From Clarkia xantiana subsp. parviflora (Eukaryota; Streptophyta; Magnoliopsida; Myrtales; Onagraceae), in assembly GCA_036873135.1 (NCBI GenBank), contig JAPTYO010000008.1, positions 30,840,761 to 30,904,760 of the forward strand: 64,000 nt of DNA, written 5' to 3'. The notes below the pieces were generated by a model. That model saw only the letters and a program-made list of their open reading frames with translations. It did no database searches and was not told where the DNA came from. The position numbers and the translations under genes are program-made. Below are positions 11,227-23,404 of this stretch, piece by piece (position 1 is the first letter of the stretch; every line of letters starts with the position of its first letter).

Positions 11227-11872
11227 TATGTTAGGAGTCATGATTTTGATAAATTGGTGTTCTTGAAATTTTAAATTTTGGACCGAAAATTTAAATTTTT
11301 TTTTTTTTTTTAAAGTTTCGAATTTTAGGGTTTAAATGGTAGGTCCGAAATTTTCATGTTCTTGGTTTAATTGATGTTCATGATCTTCAAGAAATATGTG
11401 ATATTTATCAAAATCAAACTTTGGATTGTAGATCTTATTAAAATTTGATTCTTAAAATTTGACCACTAGTTCCTAATTTTTGTGTTTGGCCGAAACCCCA
11501 GTGAATTTACAAGGTAAATTTTTTAATTTTTTAGACACTTATAGGGATAAATTACGGCCACTATATTAAAATAATATTGTTTACCATATTTTAATTTTTA
11601 AGTAAGGTAACAATATATCTATAATTAGAAACATTAGGATAGATTCACATTAAAATATATAGAAATATATAACTATCAATATATCTAAATATTTAAATAG
11701 GGTTAAAGATATTATTGATAGATTTAGTTACCTAAAAGATTTAGAAAATATATTGTTAGTTATTTGTTTCCCTATTAAAGATATTAACAATAAATAAAAA
11801 ATATATATAATATATAGTGCCGAATTTACATATATATTGTTGATTGATTTAATCTTAAAGATAGAATCTTAG

Positions 11873-11876
<4 letters not shown>

Positions 11877-11916
<40 letters not shown>
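11877..11916. repeat. (AT)n microsatellite
   Basis: About 20 uninterrupted AT units. Confidence 0.95.
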
Positions 11917-11919
<3 letters not shown>

Positions 11920-11932
11920 TATGTGTGTGCCG

Positions 11933-11934
<2 letters not shown>

Positions 11935-11986
<52 letters not shown>
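11935..11986. repeat. (AT)n microsatellite
   Basis: About 25 AT units, separated from the first by a GTTTATGTGTGTGCCG spacer. Confidence 0.95.
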
Positions 11987-11988
<2 letters not shown>

Positions 11989-12933
11989 AATTATTTTATA
12001 TAATTAATGTTACTTGGTGGCTAAGTTTAATATTTTTAATGGATTTAATACCCTACTTGGGCCACAAATAAATATTTCGGCCTTACCTTTTCAATTTTAA
12101 TTATTGGGCCAGTCCAATATGTTAAACCGGGACGAAATAAAATCGAACCGGATTTTCTCAATCGGTTCGACCTATTCGGGTCGAGTAAGACCGGGGTAAG
12201 TAAGTGGATCTAACCGAACCGGACCAGATTTTCTGAACCGGACCGAACGGGACCAAAAATAGACTAAAATTGACTGAACCGCGCAATGTTTTCTAAACCG
12301 AATTCAAGTCAATTAAACTAGGGAGGTCAAGTTTTAAAATTCAAATGTTTTTGAACCTCGAAATGGACTAAACAATGCTCATCGGTTTGTTAACCTTTAT
12401 GCCTTGTTTCGATTATGGTGATGGATCTTGGAGACGCACGTTTTTGGGACTGGTTAAATTAGTGGGCTGAATTGCAATTGTTTATTATTCAATATATTTA
12501 TGCATGATTAGAACTGCGGTCTTGACTAAGTCAAGCTAGCTGGATATTACATGTTGTGGGCAGAGCCCTGGTTAAATATATGGTTTGCGCACTAAAATAG
12601 ACATGCTGTGATGGTTGAAAATGCCTAGGATGCATGTCTAGAAGCTTGCGTGATTGAATATAAGCATGAATTGAAAATCAGCCCCTAATGTTTAAAATTA
12701 TTTTAAAACCGAAAACCAGTCGCAAAATATGTATGATTGATGTGGATGTTACATGTTTGACACGTATGCTAGAATGTTAAGGATGTAGTTGCGTTTGATA
12801 ATTTACTTAAAAGTAGAATTATAAATGCAAGCATGAGTTCCTCGGAACACTAGACGCATGACGCGTAAGCATGTGGTATGAATGATGAGTGTTACTGGCA
12901 TATGATAATTTGCATGAATTGTAGAATTGTGTA

Positions 12934-14945
12934 TGTAAACACCTAATTTTGGACCAAGGGCGACTCGCGTGACGTGTGGCGCACCTAAATGAGGAACTGT
13001 TTAAATATGTCAAGTCGTGAAGTTTCTAAAGATGCTCAAGGCAATATTAAGATAGTTATTTGCATTTATTGCATAAAATATTTGTTAAATATTTAGTATT
13101 AAATTTCTGAATATTTAGCATTTATTAGAAAATAAATCAGCAATATTTGTTGCTTAGATTAAACTAACCTAGATTAGTATAAATAGTGCTCTATGTTTAC
13201 ATGTAAAAAACAAGGGAAAAACACAACGCAAAAATAAATAAAGGAAAAGGCTTCAGCATACAGACTGTAGGGTATTGTGGAAGGAATTATAGTTTTTTGG
13301 ATTGTCTCATTATTTTATGTTGTTTAATTGTATATATTAGTGTGTTTTATCTCATCACTAGTTAACAGCATCTACACCACCGATCCATACCGTCTCACTT
13401 CGACATCACCTCCATCTTCATTCGTTCGTTAGAGCTCCATCGTTCCCATGATCACTCCATCTACATCGGCGACGCCAGGACGATTCCGACCGATGACACC
13501 GGCCTCACGATCAAGCCGACGATGACTCCCCTCACCACCATCATGCCAAGCTCTGAGCTCGTAACGACTCCAGTCATAAACCCTCTTCCTTGAGCAGACC
13601 GAATCCGCGATTGAATTTGGAAAACAGAGACATCCACGCATGACATTTTCTTCAAAGACGTTTGATGTCAATCGGAGCTTCAACTGCAGTGACCAGCTCT
13701 CATCATCGAGCTAGCGCTCCGATCAGCTCCAACCGCTCGTCACCAGCCGATAACCACCATTTCTTTACCTGCCGTAGGTGCCTCATCATCCGCTCTGACC
13801 AGAACTGTAACAGCCTTGACCACGCCAGTTTGTACGGCGCTCGACATCCACCTCCAACTCTCCCTAAAGACCATCCTCCATCACCAGATCGGCTAGTCCG
13901 CAACACCGGCATCCACCTGCCCAGACTCCGCCGTTGTCAGTCCGTCTTCTCCAGCTTGCCGTCTCCATTCATCTTCGACACCGTCATCACGCCCCACCGG
14001 TGGTCACCGCCGTCCGCCCATTGCCGCCACACTGACCGGGCTTCTACGATTTGCTGCTGCCGCGCCGAGCTTGACTCGCCATCGTCGAACTCGACTCCGG
14101 TCACTCTGATCTTGTCTAGCTCTCCCAATTCGCCGGAGCTCCGACCTTCTCCACCCGCTCAAGCCATCCACTCGACCTTGCTCCTGATTAGCCCCCGAGC
14201 TCCACTGGCGCTTCTCACCGATTCGCTGGCATTTGCACCAGCCAGGTACCGTCAGTTCCCGGAGCACTGCTTCCCACTTCAATTCAGACGCACTGCTGAG
14301 CTTCGCCCTGATCCCGTCGCTCCTCTCTGGACTCCGTAGGTCGTCGCCGTTCTCGCTGTTCGTCCATCGTTGCTGGTTCATAAACGTGCAGCAGGTAAAG
14401 ACTTTTCCCTATTTATTTATTTACCTATTTATTATTGTTATTATATTATAATAGTGTTATATATATATGTATGTGTGTATCATATAGACAGATACTGTAG
14501 GTTTACGTAGTTAAATACATAAGTCTGGGCTTACTTAAATGTGTCATGTTTGTTAAAATGAGTAATGATGTATTTTGATTATGCATGTTTGATAATATTA
14601 GTACTCATGGATTTAACTTCGTTAAATAATTATAACTTGGTCCACTAGAATTGTTTTATATTTGATAATTGTGAAGTTAATGTGGAGTTATATATACTAG
14701 CGTAATGGCAAATTTGTAAATTGAGTACCGAAAGGGCGTGATTAATTCCATGTTTTTAATTCGTAACAGAACTTCCGAATCCGAATTTCTGATCGTAGAC
14801 CGATTTAGACCTAGGTGATTAATCATGTTTTTTCCCTAGGCAATTTAGGATTCTAGTTAGCCTAATAATTAACTAGTGTTGACTCTTTTCAAAGTTGCAC
14901 GTTTTCAAAACGTAATTCGCCGTAGGTCAGATTTTAGGTCCGACA
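12934..14945 (+). repeat. 5' LTR of the Ogre-like element
   Basis: The 2012-bp LTR has an AT-rich U3 to about 13370, a GC-rich stretch 13370-14395, and an AT-rich 3' part. Uninterrupted frames in the GC-rich stretch (for example 13662-14339) are low-complexity Ser/Pro/Arg translations, broken in the other LTR, and I do not call them genes. Confidence 0.9.
13178..13185 (+). promoter_or_regulatory. U3 TATA box of the Ogre-like LTR
   Basis: TATAAATA lies about 190 bp before the GC-rich stretch. The 3' LTR has TATAAAAG at the same place (about 26188). Transcription would start near 13210. Confidence 0.55.
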
Positions 14946-14948
14946 ATT

Positions 14949-14967
14949 TGGCGACTCTGCTGGGGAC
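14949..14967 (+). other. Primer-binding site, tRNA-Arg type
   Basis: TGGCGACTCTGCTGGGGAC, three bases after the LTR, resembles the tRNA-Arg primer site reported for Ogre elements. Confidence 0.7.
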
Positions 14968-15399
14968 AATTTAGAGGGTTCGGGCTCATTGTATTCGCTT
15001 ATTGCCATGTTTTTTTTTTGAGTTTTCATAATTTATCATCTTCACCATTCTAACTTTGTTTTTTTGTGTGACAGGTACATATTTTTTGAGTAATTAATTG
15101 ACATTTTATTTTTGTGGCATTATTCACCCACTTTAGTGTAATGTCCAAAACGCCTAAAACCCAGGGCGACTAGGAACCCCGGAGGTTTAGTACGGTACGA
15201 CCGGAGCGGCTGGGCCGCCGGTACGACTCGGAAAAACTCTACTCGCTTGTGAAGGTCTTGTGATCCCTATGATGGGGTGAGGAAACCACCTTGTCGGGAA
15301 CCTGTCAGTGGAACCTACCTTGTAGAGCAAAGCCACACATTTTTTTACCCCCCTAACATGATCTGTTTTTTTTGTTGTAAATGTTATCATTACTGTTTG

Positions 15400-16520
15400 T
15401 ATAACTTTTATTTCTCATGCATTCGTCTCATTGCATTTTTTTAAAGAACAAAAGAAAAACAAAAAGAAAAACTTTTTTTTTTCTTCCCAGCTAATTGTTA
15501 GTCATTTAGTTGTATACATTTTCTTTTCAAACTTGCATTTCGCAGGCATTGTTTTTTTTTTAAAACCTCTTACCTGAATTTTTTATTTATTTCAGACTTG
15601 CGTTTCATACGCATCATTTTTTCTTAAAAAAACTCTTTAGGTAAGTTGTGATTTTGGTTAGCGCGTCGCGCATGTAAAAAAACATTTTTGGAAATTTTAA
15701 TTCCCCTTTAGCTATTAGAGCTTCTAATTTCGAACATGCATTCCATAGGCATCATTTCAAAAACTTTTTACCTGAATTGTTTTATTTTAAATAATGCATC
15801 CAGTATGCATTAATTTAAAAAAACTTTTTAGATAAATCGTAAGCTCTCTTAGTTTTAGGGCTCTTTGTTTAAAAAACCTTTTACCTGATTTTTTTAAAAA
15901 AAGATGTGCATCTCATATGCATTATTTTCGGAAAAACATTTCAAGTAAATTGTAATTTTTCATAGTTGTAGAACTTTCATTTTTAAGTTTGCATCTTGTA
16001 TTTAATTTTTTTTGTGCATCTCATATGCATGTTTTTTTTAAAAAAAAAAAAACTTTTCACTTGATTATCTTTTTTTAATTTTGAGCAACTAGGATGCATT
16101 GATTTTTTTTTTTCCCTCATAAAAAAAAAACAAAAAACAAAAAATTCAGGTAACTTGTAAGTTTTCTCAACTGTACAACTTTCACCTCATGTACATCTCA
16201 TATGCATTGTTTTTGGAAAAACGATTCTTTTTTTTTTTAGATTGTAAATCTTCTCTTAGTTGTTGAGCTTCTAATCCCAAACATGCATTGCATTTGCATT
16301 TGTTTTAAAAAAAATTCACCTGGATTTTTCATTTTGTACATACATTCCATATGTGTCATTCAGGTAAACCGGTTGTAAGTTGTAAGTTTCTTATTAGTAA
16401 AACTTTAACTTTTCGAGCATGCATGAGCATTTAAAAAAATCAAAGTGTCATTCGTTTTTATCCAAGGTGTATTGCACTTTTTCGGCTAGATCGTCTCAAC
16501 ATTCGCGTGAGTTAGCATTT
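15400..16520 (+). repeat. T-rich degenerate leader repeats
   Basis: Poly(T) and poly(A) runs alternate with recurring CATATGCATT and AACTTTTTAGGTAA motifs at irregular spacing of about 100 bp. It is an old diverged tandem array in the leader. No coding frame is present. Confidence 0.5.
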
Positions 16521-17930
16521 AAAAAAAAAGGGAGATCTGATTCTATTTTTTGAGAAAATAGTTTAAATGTTTAGTTGAGTGTGACTATTCGAGCTTAAAC
16601 AAATGACGAGAAAATCATTTTGAAAAAAAATTCATTTTAAACATCTATCGTGCGTTCGAGCCAGATAGTGCACCGAGCGAACTCATTAAACTCCAAGCTA
16701 GTGCAAAACACCTTAGATCATAAATTTTGATTCTTTCTGAAATGTAATCAAAATTATGAAATGAATGACATTAGAAGTTTTCCGAAAAATCATGCATGAC
16801 TCATTTGATTCTCTATACTAACTTTCGTGTCTGGTCTTTTAAGGTACCCTTGGTTAGGTATCCTGCACATACGAGCTGTGTCGGCCAAATGTGGCAACAA
16901 AAAAGAACGTGCAGCCATCCAGTTGCACGAAGCACAAATTTGGTATGATGACTTGTACTTGGTTTTTCCTTGATATTTGAATGTCCCTACTCTTTTTGCA
17001 GATCAGACGACCACTTCGACAATGTCGCAACCACGTGAAGTGTGACTGCTCCAAAGAACTTACATGTCAAAATTCCACACACCATATGTGGAATTCATAC
17101 GCGTCCCCGAACCAAGCTGTACATCTGTTTTACGGTGAGGTCTAAAACGGTCGGTGGTAACCAATGGGCATCTCCTATTGAGATCGGTCATGGCCGGAGA
17201 TGAGAAAATATCAAGAGATCATCAAGAGTCTCGTGAAGATTCAATGTGCTGATCAATGAACATTTTAGATGTCAAGCAAAGAAAACATTGTTGTTGGTGC
17301 CTTCCATCAGAGGTCAAGGGGCATTTACTTTCCGGCAGGTGCTCATATACGAGTTGTGATTTCTAGATGGAGCAGGAAAATCAGGACATGCAGCAGGTCC
17401 AGTCGCATAGCGAACACATTTTCCCACTAGAAAAAATCCAACACCCAGGTAAGAAAAGTTGTGATCATTTTTATCCCCGAAATTTGAGTTTTTCCTTAAT
17501 CATTGTGCAGTTTGGATAATCATCCAAATCAAAGCCCCTGAAGAGCACATCTCGTGCGCGGCCCTTTGCTCGCCGCAAGCTGTCAAATTTATCCCAGATA
17601 CCTCATGCGATATCTATGCCCAAATTTACTATTTGCGGACTACTGTGCCAAACTCAACATCATCCATGTGTGTTCCCCAACCAGACCATTCATACAGAAT
17701 GTGACGAGCCTAACCCGATTGGTGCTAGCTGTGAGGGATCCCCAGACGAGTTTGAGCAATAGCCGGGGCACTTGAGAAGCCGAGATTAGAAATTCACTGG
17801 CTATGTCATTCATTGGACGTAGGGTCCATCCAGGGTGTCGACACGACCGACGTTTAGACTCAATTAACCGAGTCGTTCTCTAGAAGGTTTTTTCAATCTG
17901 CCACTAGGGGGCATGTACGTAATTGCTGTT
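16521..17930 (+). other. Unassigned interior of the Ogre-like element
   Basis: No frame over about 75 codons and no retroelement motif is visible here. A TTTTTGCAG at about 16993-17001 looks like a splice acceptor, but no gene model follows. Confidence 0.4.
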
Positions 17931-18029
17931 GATTATTTTCGTTAAATTTTCTTTTCCAAAAAGGAAGCAAAAAAAAAAAAAAGAGCAAAAAAAAAAAAAA
18001 AGAGCAAAAAAGCAAGCAAAAAAAAAAAA

Positions 18030-18770
18030 CATTTTTTTAGGGTCACAACCACCCTTTATTTGGCTACCGATAAAAATAAAGAGAGTGCTCTTGCATATTT
18101 TGTGAGAGCAGTGAAGAAATAAAAGGGTCACAGTTGTCCCTAAATCAACTACAGATAAAAAGGATCACAGTCGTCCCTAAAACGACTACAAAGAAAGGGC
18201 CACAGTCACCCTTCAAATGGCTACAGATAAAGAGCGCTCCTGCAACGTCAAAAGCGGGAAATAGGTGAAAGGGCCACAGCCACCCTCCAAACGGCTACAA
18301 ATAAAAGAGTGACCCCGCGAACCATGTGAGGGCGGGAGGATAAAAAAGGTCCTTAGCCACCCTTAAAGTGGCTACAGAAAAAGAGTGATCCCGCGAACCC
18401 GGTGAGGGTGGGAAAATAAAAGAAAGGGTCACAGTCGTCCCTCAAACGGCTACAGTCAAAAGAGCGATCCCGGAACATTGATGGCGGATATTAAGTGAAA
18501 GGGCCACAACCACCCTCAAAATGGTTACATACAAAGAGTGTTTCCCAAATCAGAGACGAGGAATGAAGGGCCACAGCTACCCTCCAAATGGCTACAATAA
18601 AAAGAGCTCCCGCACCATTGAAGACGGTGAGAAAAGGGTCACAGCCACCCTCCGAAGGGCTATAAATACTACCGCATCGAGGCAGAAAATAAAGTACGGG
18701 TCACATCCACCGTTTAATCGGCTACCAAATAAAGAGTGCTTCCGCTAGGTTGAAAACCCGAAAGGGCGGC
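18030..18770. repeat. Tandem array, about 11 units of 37-78 bp
   Basis: Each unit begins GGGYCACAGYCACCCT and continues to a GGCTACA block (near 18040, 18124, 18160, 18197, 18270, 18346, 18425, 18500, 18567, 18635, 18697). AGCC...GGCT within the unit can form a small hairpin. It lies in the 3' untranslated part of the element. Confidence 0.75.
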
Positions 18771-18899
18771 CTAGGCAAAATCAGGAAATGAGAGGCATGT
18801 TTGCAAGTTCAGAAATTGCAATCATGGCAAAAGGAGAGAAAATAAAAAAACCGAGGGGCACGGTCGAAAATCTCTCAATCGCTCCTGGCAAAAGGAGAG

Positions 18900-19010
18900 G
18901 AAAAAAAGAAATTCTCAAAAAAGAAAAAAAAAAGAAAAAAAAGAAAAAGAAAAAGAAAAAGAAAAAAGAAAAATGAAAAATGAAAAATGAAAAAGAAAAG
19001 GAAAAGATCC
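18900..19010. repeat. Polypurine simple repeat
   Basis: An A/G-only tract of (A)nG units. A similar tract is at 17965-18030. Confidence 0.9.
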
Positions 19011-19059
19011 CGCTAGATTGTCGCGCTGTGCGCAATTTAGGAAAAAATTAGGGACAAAC

Positions 19060-19290
19060 ACTCATGCGCAAGCATGTTTTCTACGACACAGCGTCTTCCA
19101 AACGGCAAGCGGGACGGTTACAGTCTGCTCTCGCGAGTCACCATTCAAGGATGAGTAAGACTGTTACAGTCTGTTCCTACGAGTCAAATTTACGGCAAAC
19201 GGGACGGTTACAGTCTGTTCTCGCAAGTCACCACTCAAATGATGAGTAGGACTGTTACAATCTGTTCCTACAAGTCACAACCGACAATCA
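19060..19290. repeat. Two-copy repeat of about 90-100 bp
   Basis: GACGGTTACAGTCTG and GACTGTTACARTCTG alternate twice with CGAGTCA/CAAGTCA blocks, so each copy is itself a diverged dimer. Confidence 0.65.
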
Positions 19291-19359
19291 GGATTTGAAG
19301 TTTTCCAGCTTCCTGAGAGTCAACCCCCGACGAACGAAGTATTAGTATTTAGCCCTCGC

Positions 19360-20045
19360 AAGTCACGCCACTAGAGGCACTTCTCCAACGGACGCCACTA
19401 GAGGCTCTTCTCCGACATACGCCGCTAGAGGCATCGCCAAAGGGTCTCCGGTACGGTCTGACGTAGAGGTCTTCCGCCACCAGAGATATCACCAGAGGTT
19501 TTCCGGTACGGCCTGACGTAGAGGTCTTCCGTTACCACTCACCACTAGAGGCATCACCAAAGGTTCTCCGGTACGGTCTAACGTAGAGGTCTTTCGCCAC
19601 TAGAGATATCACCAGAGGTTTTCCGGTACGGTCTGACGTAGAGGTTTTTCCGTTACCACTCGCCACTAGAGGCGTCACCAGAGGTTGTTGGTACTGTCTG
19701 ACGTAGAGGTCTTCTGTTACCAATCATCACCAAAGGTTTTACTTTATTGCACGCCACTGGAGGCTTTTCCTTGTCGCTCGCCCTTGGAGGCAACGTCGAT
19801 TGAGATTTTACTTTACCGCACGCCACTGGAGGCTTTACTTTTCCGCACGCCACTGGAGGCTTAACTTTCTGCACTACCAATGGAGGCACCGCCAACAGGG
19901 GCACCGCCGACGGAGGTTCTATTTTCTACACTACCGATGAAGGCACCGCCAACAGGGGCACCGCCGACGGAGGTTCTATTTTCTGCACGGCCAACGGAGG
20001 CATCGCCAACAGGGGCACCACACTACCAATTGAGGTTTTCTTTTG
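19360..20045. repeat. Tandem array with GACGTAGAGG core
   Basis: GGTACGGTCTGACGTAGAGG recurs about every 55-65 bp in 19450-19710. It grades into shorter units with CACGCCACTGGAGGC (19740-19870) and into a repeat of about 57 bp containing GCACCGCCAACAGGGG (19885-20040). The array ends about 150 bp before the 3' LTR. Confidence 0.7.
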
Positions 20046-20179
20046 CACCGTCCGAAATAAGCCAGGAGCTCCCTTGAAGATTCGAAGACTCAAAAGAAAG
20101 ACAGGCTTATCATCCCAAATTCGGTGTTTCCTTTTCTTTGGACGAATCCTCTCGAACATGTTCTACGGGAATCTGCCCA

Positions 20180-20192
20180 AAGAGGGGCAAAC
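20180..20192 (+). other. Polypurine tract of the Ogre-like element
   Basis: AAAGAGGGGCAAAC directly precedes the 3' LTR start at 20193 and would prime plus-strand synthesis. Confidence 0.75.
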
Positions 20193-20359
20193 TGTAAACA
20201 CCTAATTTTGGACCAAGCGCGACTCGCGTGACGTGTGGTGCACCTAAATGAGAAAATGTTTAAATATGGCAAGTCGCGAAGTTTCTAAAGATGCTCAAGG
20301 CAATATTAGGATAGTTATTTGCATTTATTGCATTAAATATTTGTTAAATATTTAGTATT

Positions 20360-20635
20360 TAAAAGCTTTAGTAGGTTGAATCATTTGTTGATTGATGATT
20401 AGGGATTACAATGCAAGAGGTAAACTATATATACTAGGTGATAAGGATCACCAACTAGGACTAACTATCCTATGTGCCTAACTTGGTGCACCAAGGTGCA
20501 TATACCATGTAACATGTACTTCATGATATATGCACCATATAATAGCCTTATACAATCATCTAATGACATGATGGAAGTAAATGCAAGTGTAAGTAACAAG
20601 ATGCAATGTGAGCATATCAACTTATATACTCTATA
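20360..20635 (-). repeat. Copia 3' LTR (element orientation)
   Basis: 276 bp, matching the other LTR except T versus C in TACAATCAYCTAATG. Confidence 0.95.
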
Positions 20636-21562
20636 TTCTCCCATCCTTTTCTTCTTCGTCTTTTCTTTCTTGGAAGACATCCTTGATTTCATATAGCTTT
20701 AGCAAAGCTAAGTGCTGATTCTTTACCAATGCCTTGGTAAGCAAGTCAGCAAGTAGTTCCTTTGAAGGAATGTAATGGACACCAATGATCCCTTGTTGAA
20801 TATGGTGTCTTGTGAAGTGGCAGTCTAGCTCAATGTGCTTGGTGCGCTCATGGAACATGGGATTCTTTGCAATCTTCACAGCTGCCTGGCTATCTGTGTG
20901 TATTGGGATAGGAAGATTTACTTGTATGCCAAGTTCCTTGAGTATTCTCCCCACCCAAAGTGCCTCCTGAATTGCAACTCTTAGACATCTATACTCTGCT
21001 TCAGCACTTGATAAGGAAATGGTGTCTTGCTTCTTTACTTTCCAAGCTATCATGGCTTCACCTAGCTTGACACAATAAGCACTGACTGATTTCCTACTAA
21101 AGGGGCAAGCAGCCCAATCAGAGTCACAAAACAAGCTCAAATTGAGTTTGTTGTTGGAAGGATAGATCAATCCTTGTCCTGGAGTGCCTTTAATGTATCT
21201 GATGACTCTTATGACTGCATCATGATGAGACTTCTTTGGTTTGTCAACAAATTGACTAAGTCTTTGTACTGAAAAGCTAATGTCCGGCCTTGTCGTTGTA
21301 AGATATAACAACTTGCCAATGATCCTCCTATAAGAAGTGGCATCCTCCAAGAGTGTATCATCAGTGTTTGAGTTAGTTGCCTTGTCATACTCATGTGTGG
21401 TGAGCTTGACATTGAATTCCATAGGGGTTTCAGCAGGCCTTGCAGCCCCTAGGCCAGCATCTTCAATAAGCTCAATTGCATACTTCCTTTGGTTGATTAC
21501 AAGACCTCTATCTGATCTTGCAACTTCTAGTCCCAAAAAGTATCTCAAGTCTCCTAAATCCT
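20631..21562 (-). pseudogene. Copia RT C-terminus and RNase H
   Basis: This frame continues the polyprotein after a single-base loss at about 21562. It runs from RYFLGLEVA (end of RT) through [18 protein letters not shown] and [11 protein letters not shown] (RNase H boxes) to LADLLTKAL near the C-terminus. All expected RNase H acidic residues appear present. The stop codon lies inside the LTR edge (20631-20633). The frame would be functional if joined to the upstream RT frame, which the deletion prevents. Confidence 0.9.
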
Positions 21563-23404
21563 TCAGTTGAAGTGTGTTTGAAGTGTGTTTTTCAATTGAT
21601 TGATCATCTTGGTGTTGGAACCAGTGATTAAAAGATCATCAACATAGGTGAGAAGAAAAACTTTGTCATCACCATGTATCTTGGTGAACAAGAAATGATC
21701 TGAGGCACATTGCTTGTACCCATTCTTCAATAAGGTTTGGGTGAGCTTGATGTTCCATTGTCTTGAAGCTTGTTTAAGACCATACAAGGACTTCTTGAGC
21801 TTGCATACATGTTTGGGGTATCCCTCAAGAGATTTGGAATGATTGAAACCTTGGGGAATGTCCATATATACTTCTTCATTTAGATTACCTTGAAGAAATG
21901 CATTGTTTACATCCATGTGGTACAATCCCCATGAGTTGGCAGCTGCCAAAGCTAATATGATCCTAACTGTGTCCATTTTGACAACAGGGGAGAATGTCTC
22001 ATTGAAATCAGTCCCTTCAATCCGAGTGAATCCCTTGGCAACCAATCTTGCTTTGTATCTTTCAATGGAACCATCCGAATTGTATTTGACTTTAAATACC
22101 CATTTGCAACCAACTGAAGATTTGCCTTGTGGAAGTTCCATTAGCTCCCAAGTGTTGTTGTTCTGAAGGGCTTGCATTTCTTCCTTCATAGCTAAGATCC
22201 ATTTTGGGTCTTTGATTGCTTGTTTATAGGTGGTTGGTTCTTTGATCTTGTCAAAGGCAGCCAAGAAGCATTTGTATTGTGGACCCAAGTTGTCATAGGA
22301 TACATACTTCTCCATTCCAAAAATGACATTTGAACTTGATCTTTGTTTGAGTTCAGCAAGCCTTGCACTTCTCCTAGGAGGTGGTGGGTGTAGTTGTGCA
22401 ATTCTCAGGCTCCTTCTTAGATTGGAAGGTTGGGGTGGAGCTTCTTCAATTGGTTGTTGAGGTGCTTGAACCTCAATCTGAGGTGCTTGATCATCCATTT
22501 GAGGTGTAGTAACCTCAATGGGAGGAGTGTTACTTGATATATCCATGTCAAAATAAGATGGACTCTCATGTGGGAAATCCTCAAAGGGTTGCTTGACTCC
22601 CAAGCAAGATGGAATAAGAGCCTTTAGAGCATCCTTTGACATGCTAAAGGGGAAGATATCTTCATGGAAATGAACATCTCTTGAAACATGAAAGACTGAG
22701 TTTGAAATGTTCATCACAAGGTACCCTTTTTGGGAGGTTGAATATCCCATTAGAATGCATGGTTCAGCTCTTGGACTAAACTTGTCATGGTTGTTCAATT
22801 TGGTTGAAAGCATAGACAACCTATAGTTCTCAAGTGATGAAGGGAAGGGGCTTTGCCATATAAAACTTCTATAGGTGACTTGAACTTCAAGATAGAAGTG
22901 GGTAGCCTGTTGAGGAAGTAACAAGCATTGCGTATGCAATACCTCCAGCCTCAATGGCATGGATGCTTGGAACCTTATAGCTCTAGCAATGTTGAGGATG
23001 TCCCTATGTTTGCGTTCCACCCTTCCATTTTGTTGTGGTGTATGCACACAACTAGTTTGATGGAGGATGCCAAATTGAAGAAGCAAACCTTTGCAAACTG
23101 AATTGATGAACTCAGTTCCATTATCACTCCTCAAAGTCTTGATCATTGTACCAAACTGATTCTTCACCATGATTAAGAAATTCTTGATGTGCAAGAAAGT
23201 GTCACTTTTGTGCCTCATCAAGTAAACCCAAGTTTCCCTTGAGTGGTCATCAACAATGGTCAAGAAATATTGATTGTTCTTGAAGGTTGGCACTTTGTAA
23301 GGACCCCATAAATCCATGTGAACCAAATCAAAAGGCTTTGAAGCAATAGAATCACTGATTGGAAATGAAAGTCTAGATTGTTTTGCAAGAGGACAAATAG
23401 TGCA
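21563..23404 (-). pseudogene. Copia integrase and reverse transcriptase
   Basis: The frame follows the TAA at 23405-23407. It opens with CTICPLAKQ (the Cys pair of the integrase zinc finger), then the DDE core: HMDLWGP, LRSDNGTEF and QQNGRVERKH. After a Pro-rich linker come WVFKVKYNSDG, RYKARLVAKGF, the YGLKQASRQW block and the catalytic YVDDLLI box. Between about 22950 and 22800 the open frame translates to unrelated residues. The adjacent frame there reads the expected copia sequence (CIRNACYFLNRLPT, GKAPSLHHLR), so two nearby indels cancel. The frame ends at 21563, just before the frameshift. Confidence 0.9.

Larger units (their letters stand above)
11227..12928 (+). other. Decayed copia leader
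   Basis: There is no coding frame. The stretch is AT-rich with two AT microsatellites, and around 12130-12310 it has repeated AACCGGA/CCGAACCG motifs. It would be the 5' leader of the copia element whose LTR ends at 11212. The Ogre-like insertion splits it, and the other side resumes at 28138. Confidence 0.45.

Noticed and set aside
13662..14339. 225-codon open frame in the GC-rich part of the Ogre-like LTR
   Set aside because: It is a low-complexity Ser/Pro/Arg/His translation, broken by a frameshift in the other LTR, with several equally long frames on the opposite strand.
18781..19035. Phe-rich minus-strand frame
   Set aside because: It is a translation of a poly-purine simple repeat.
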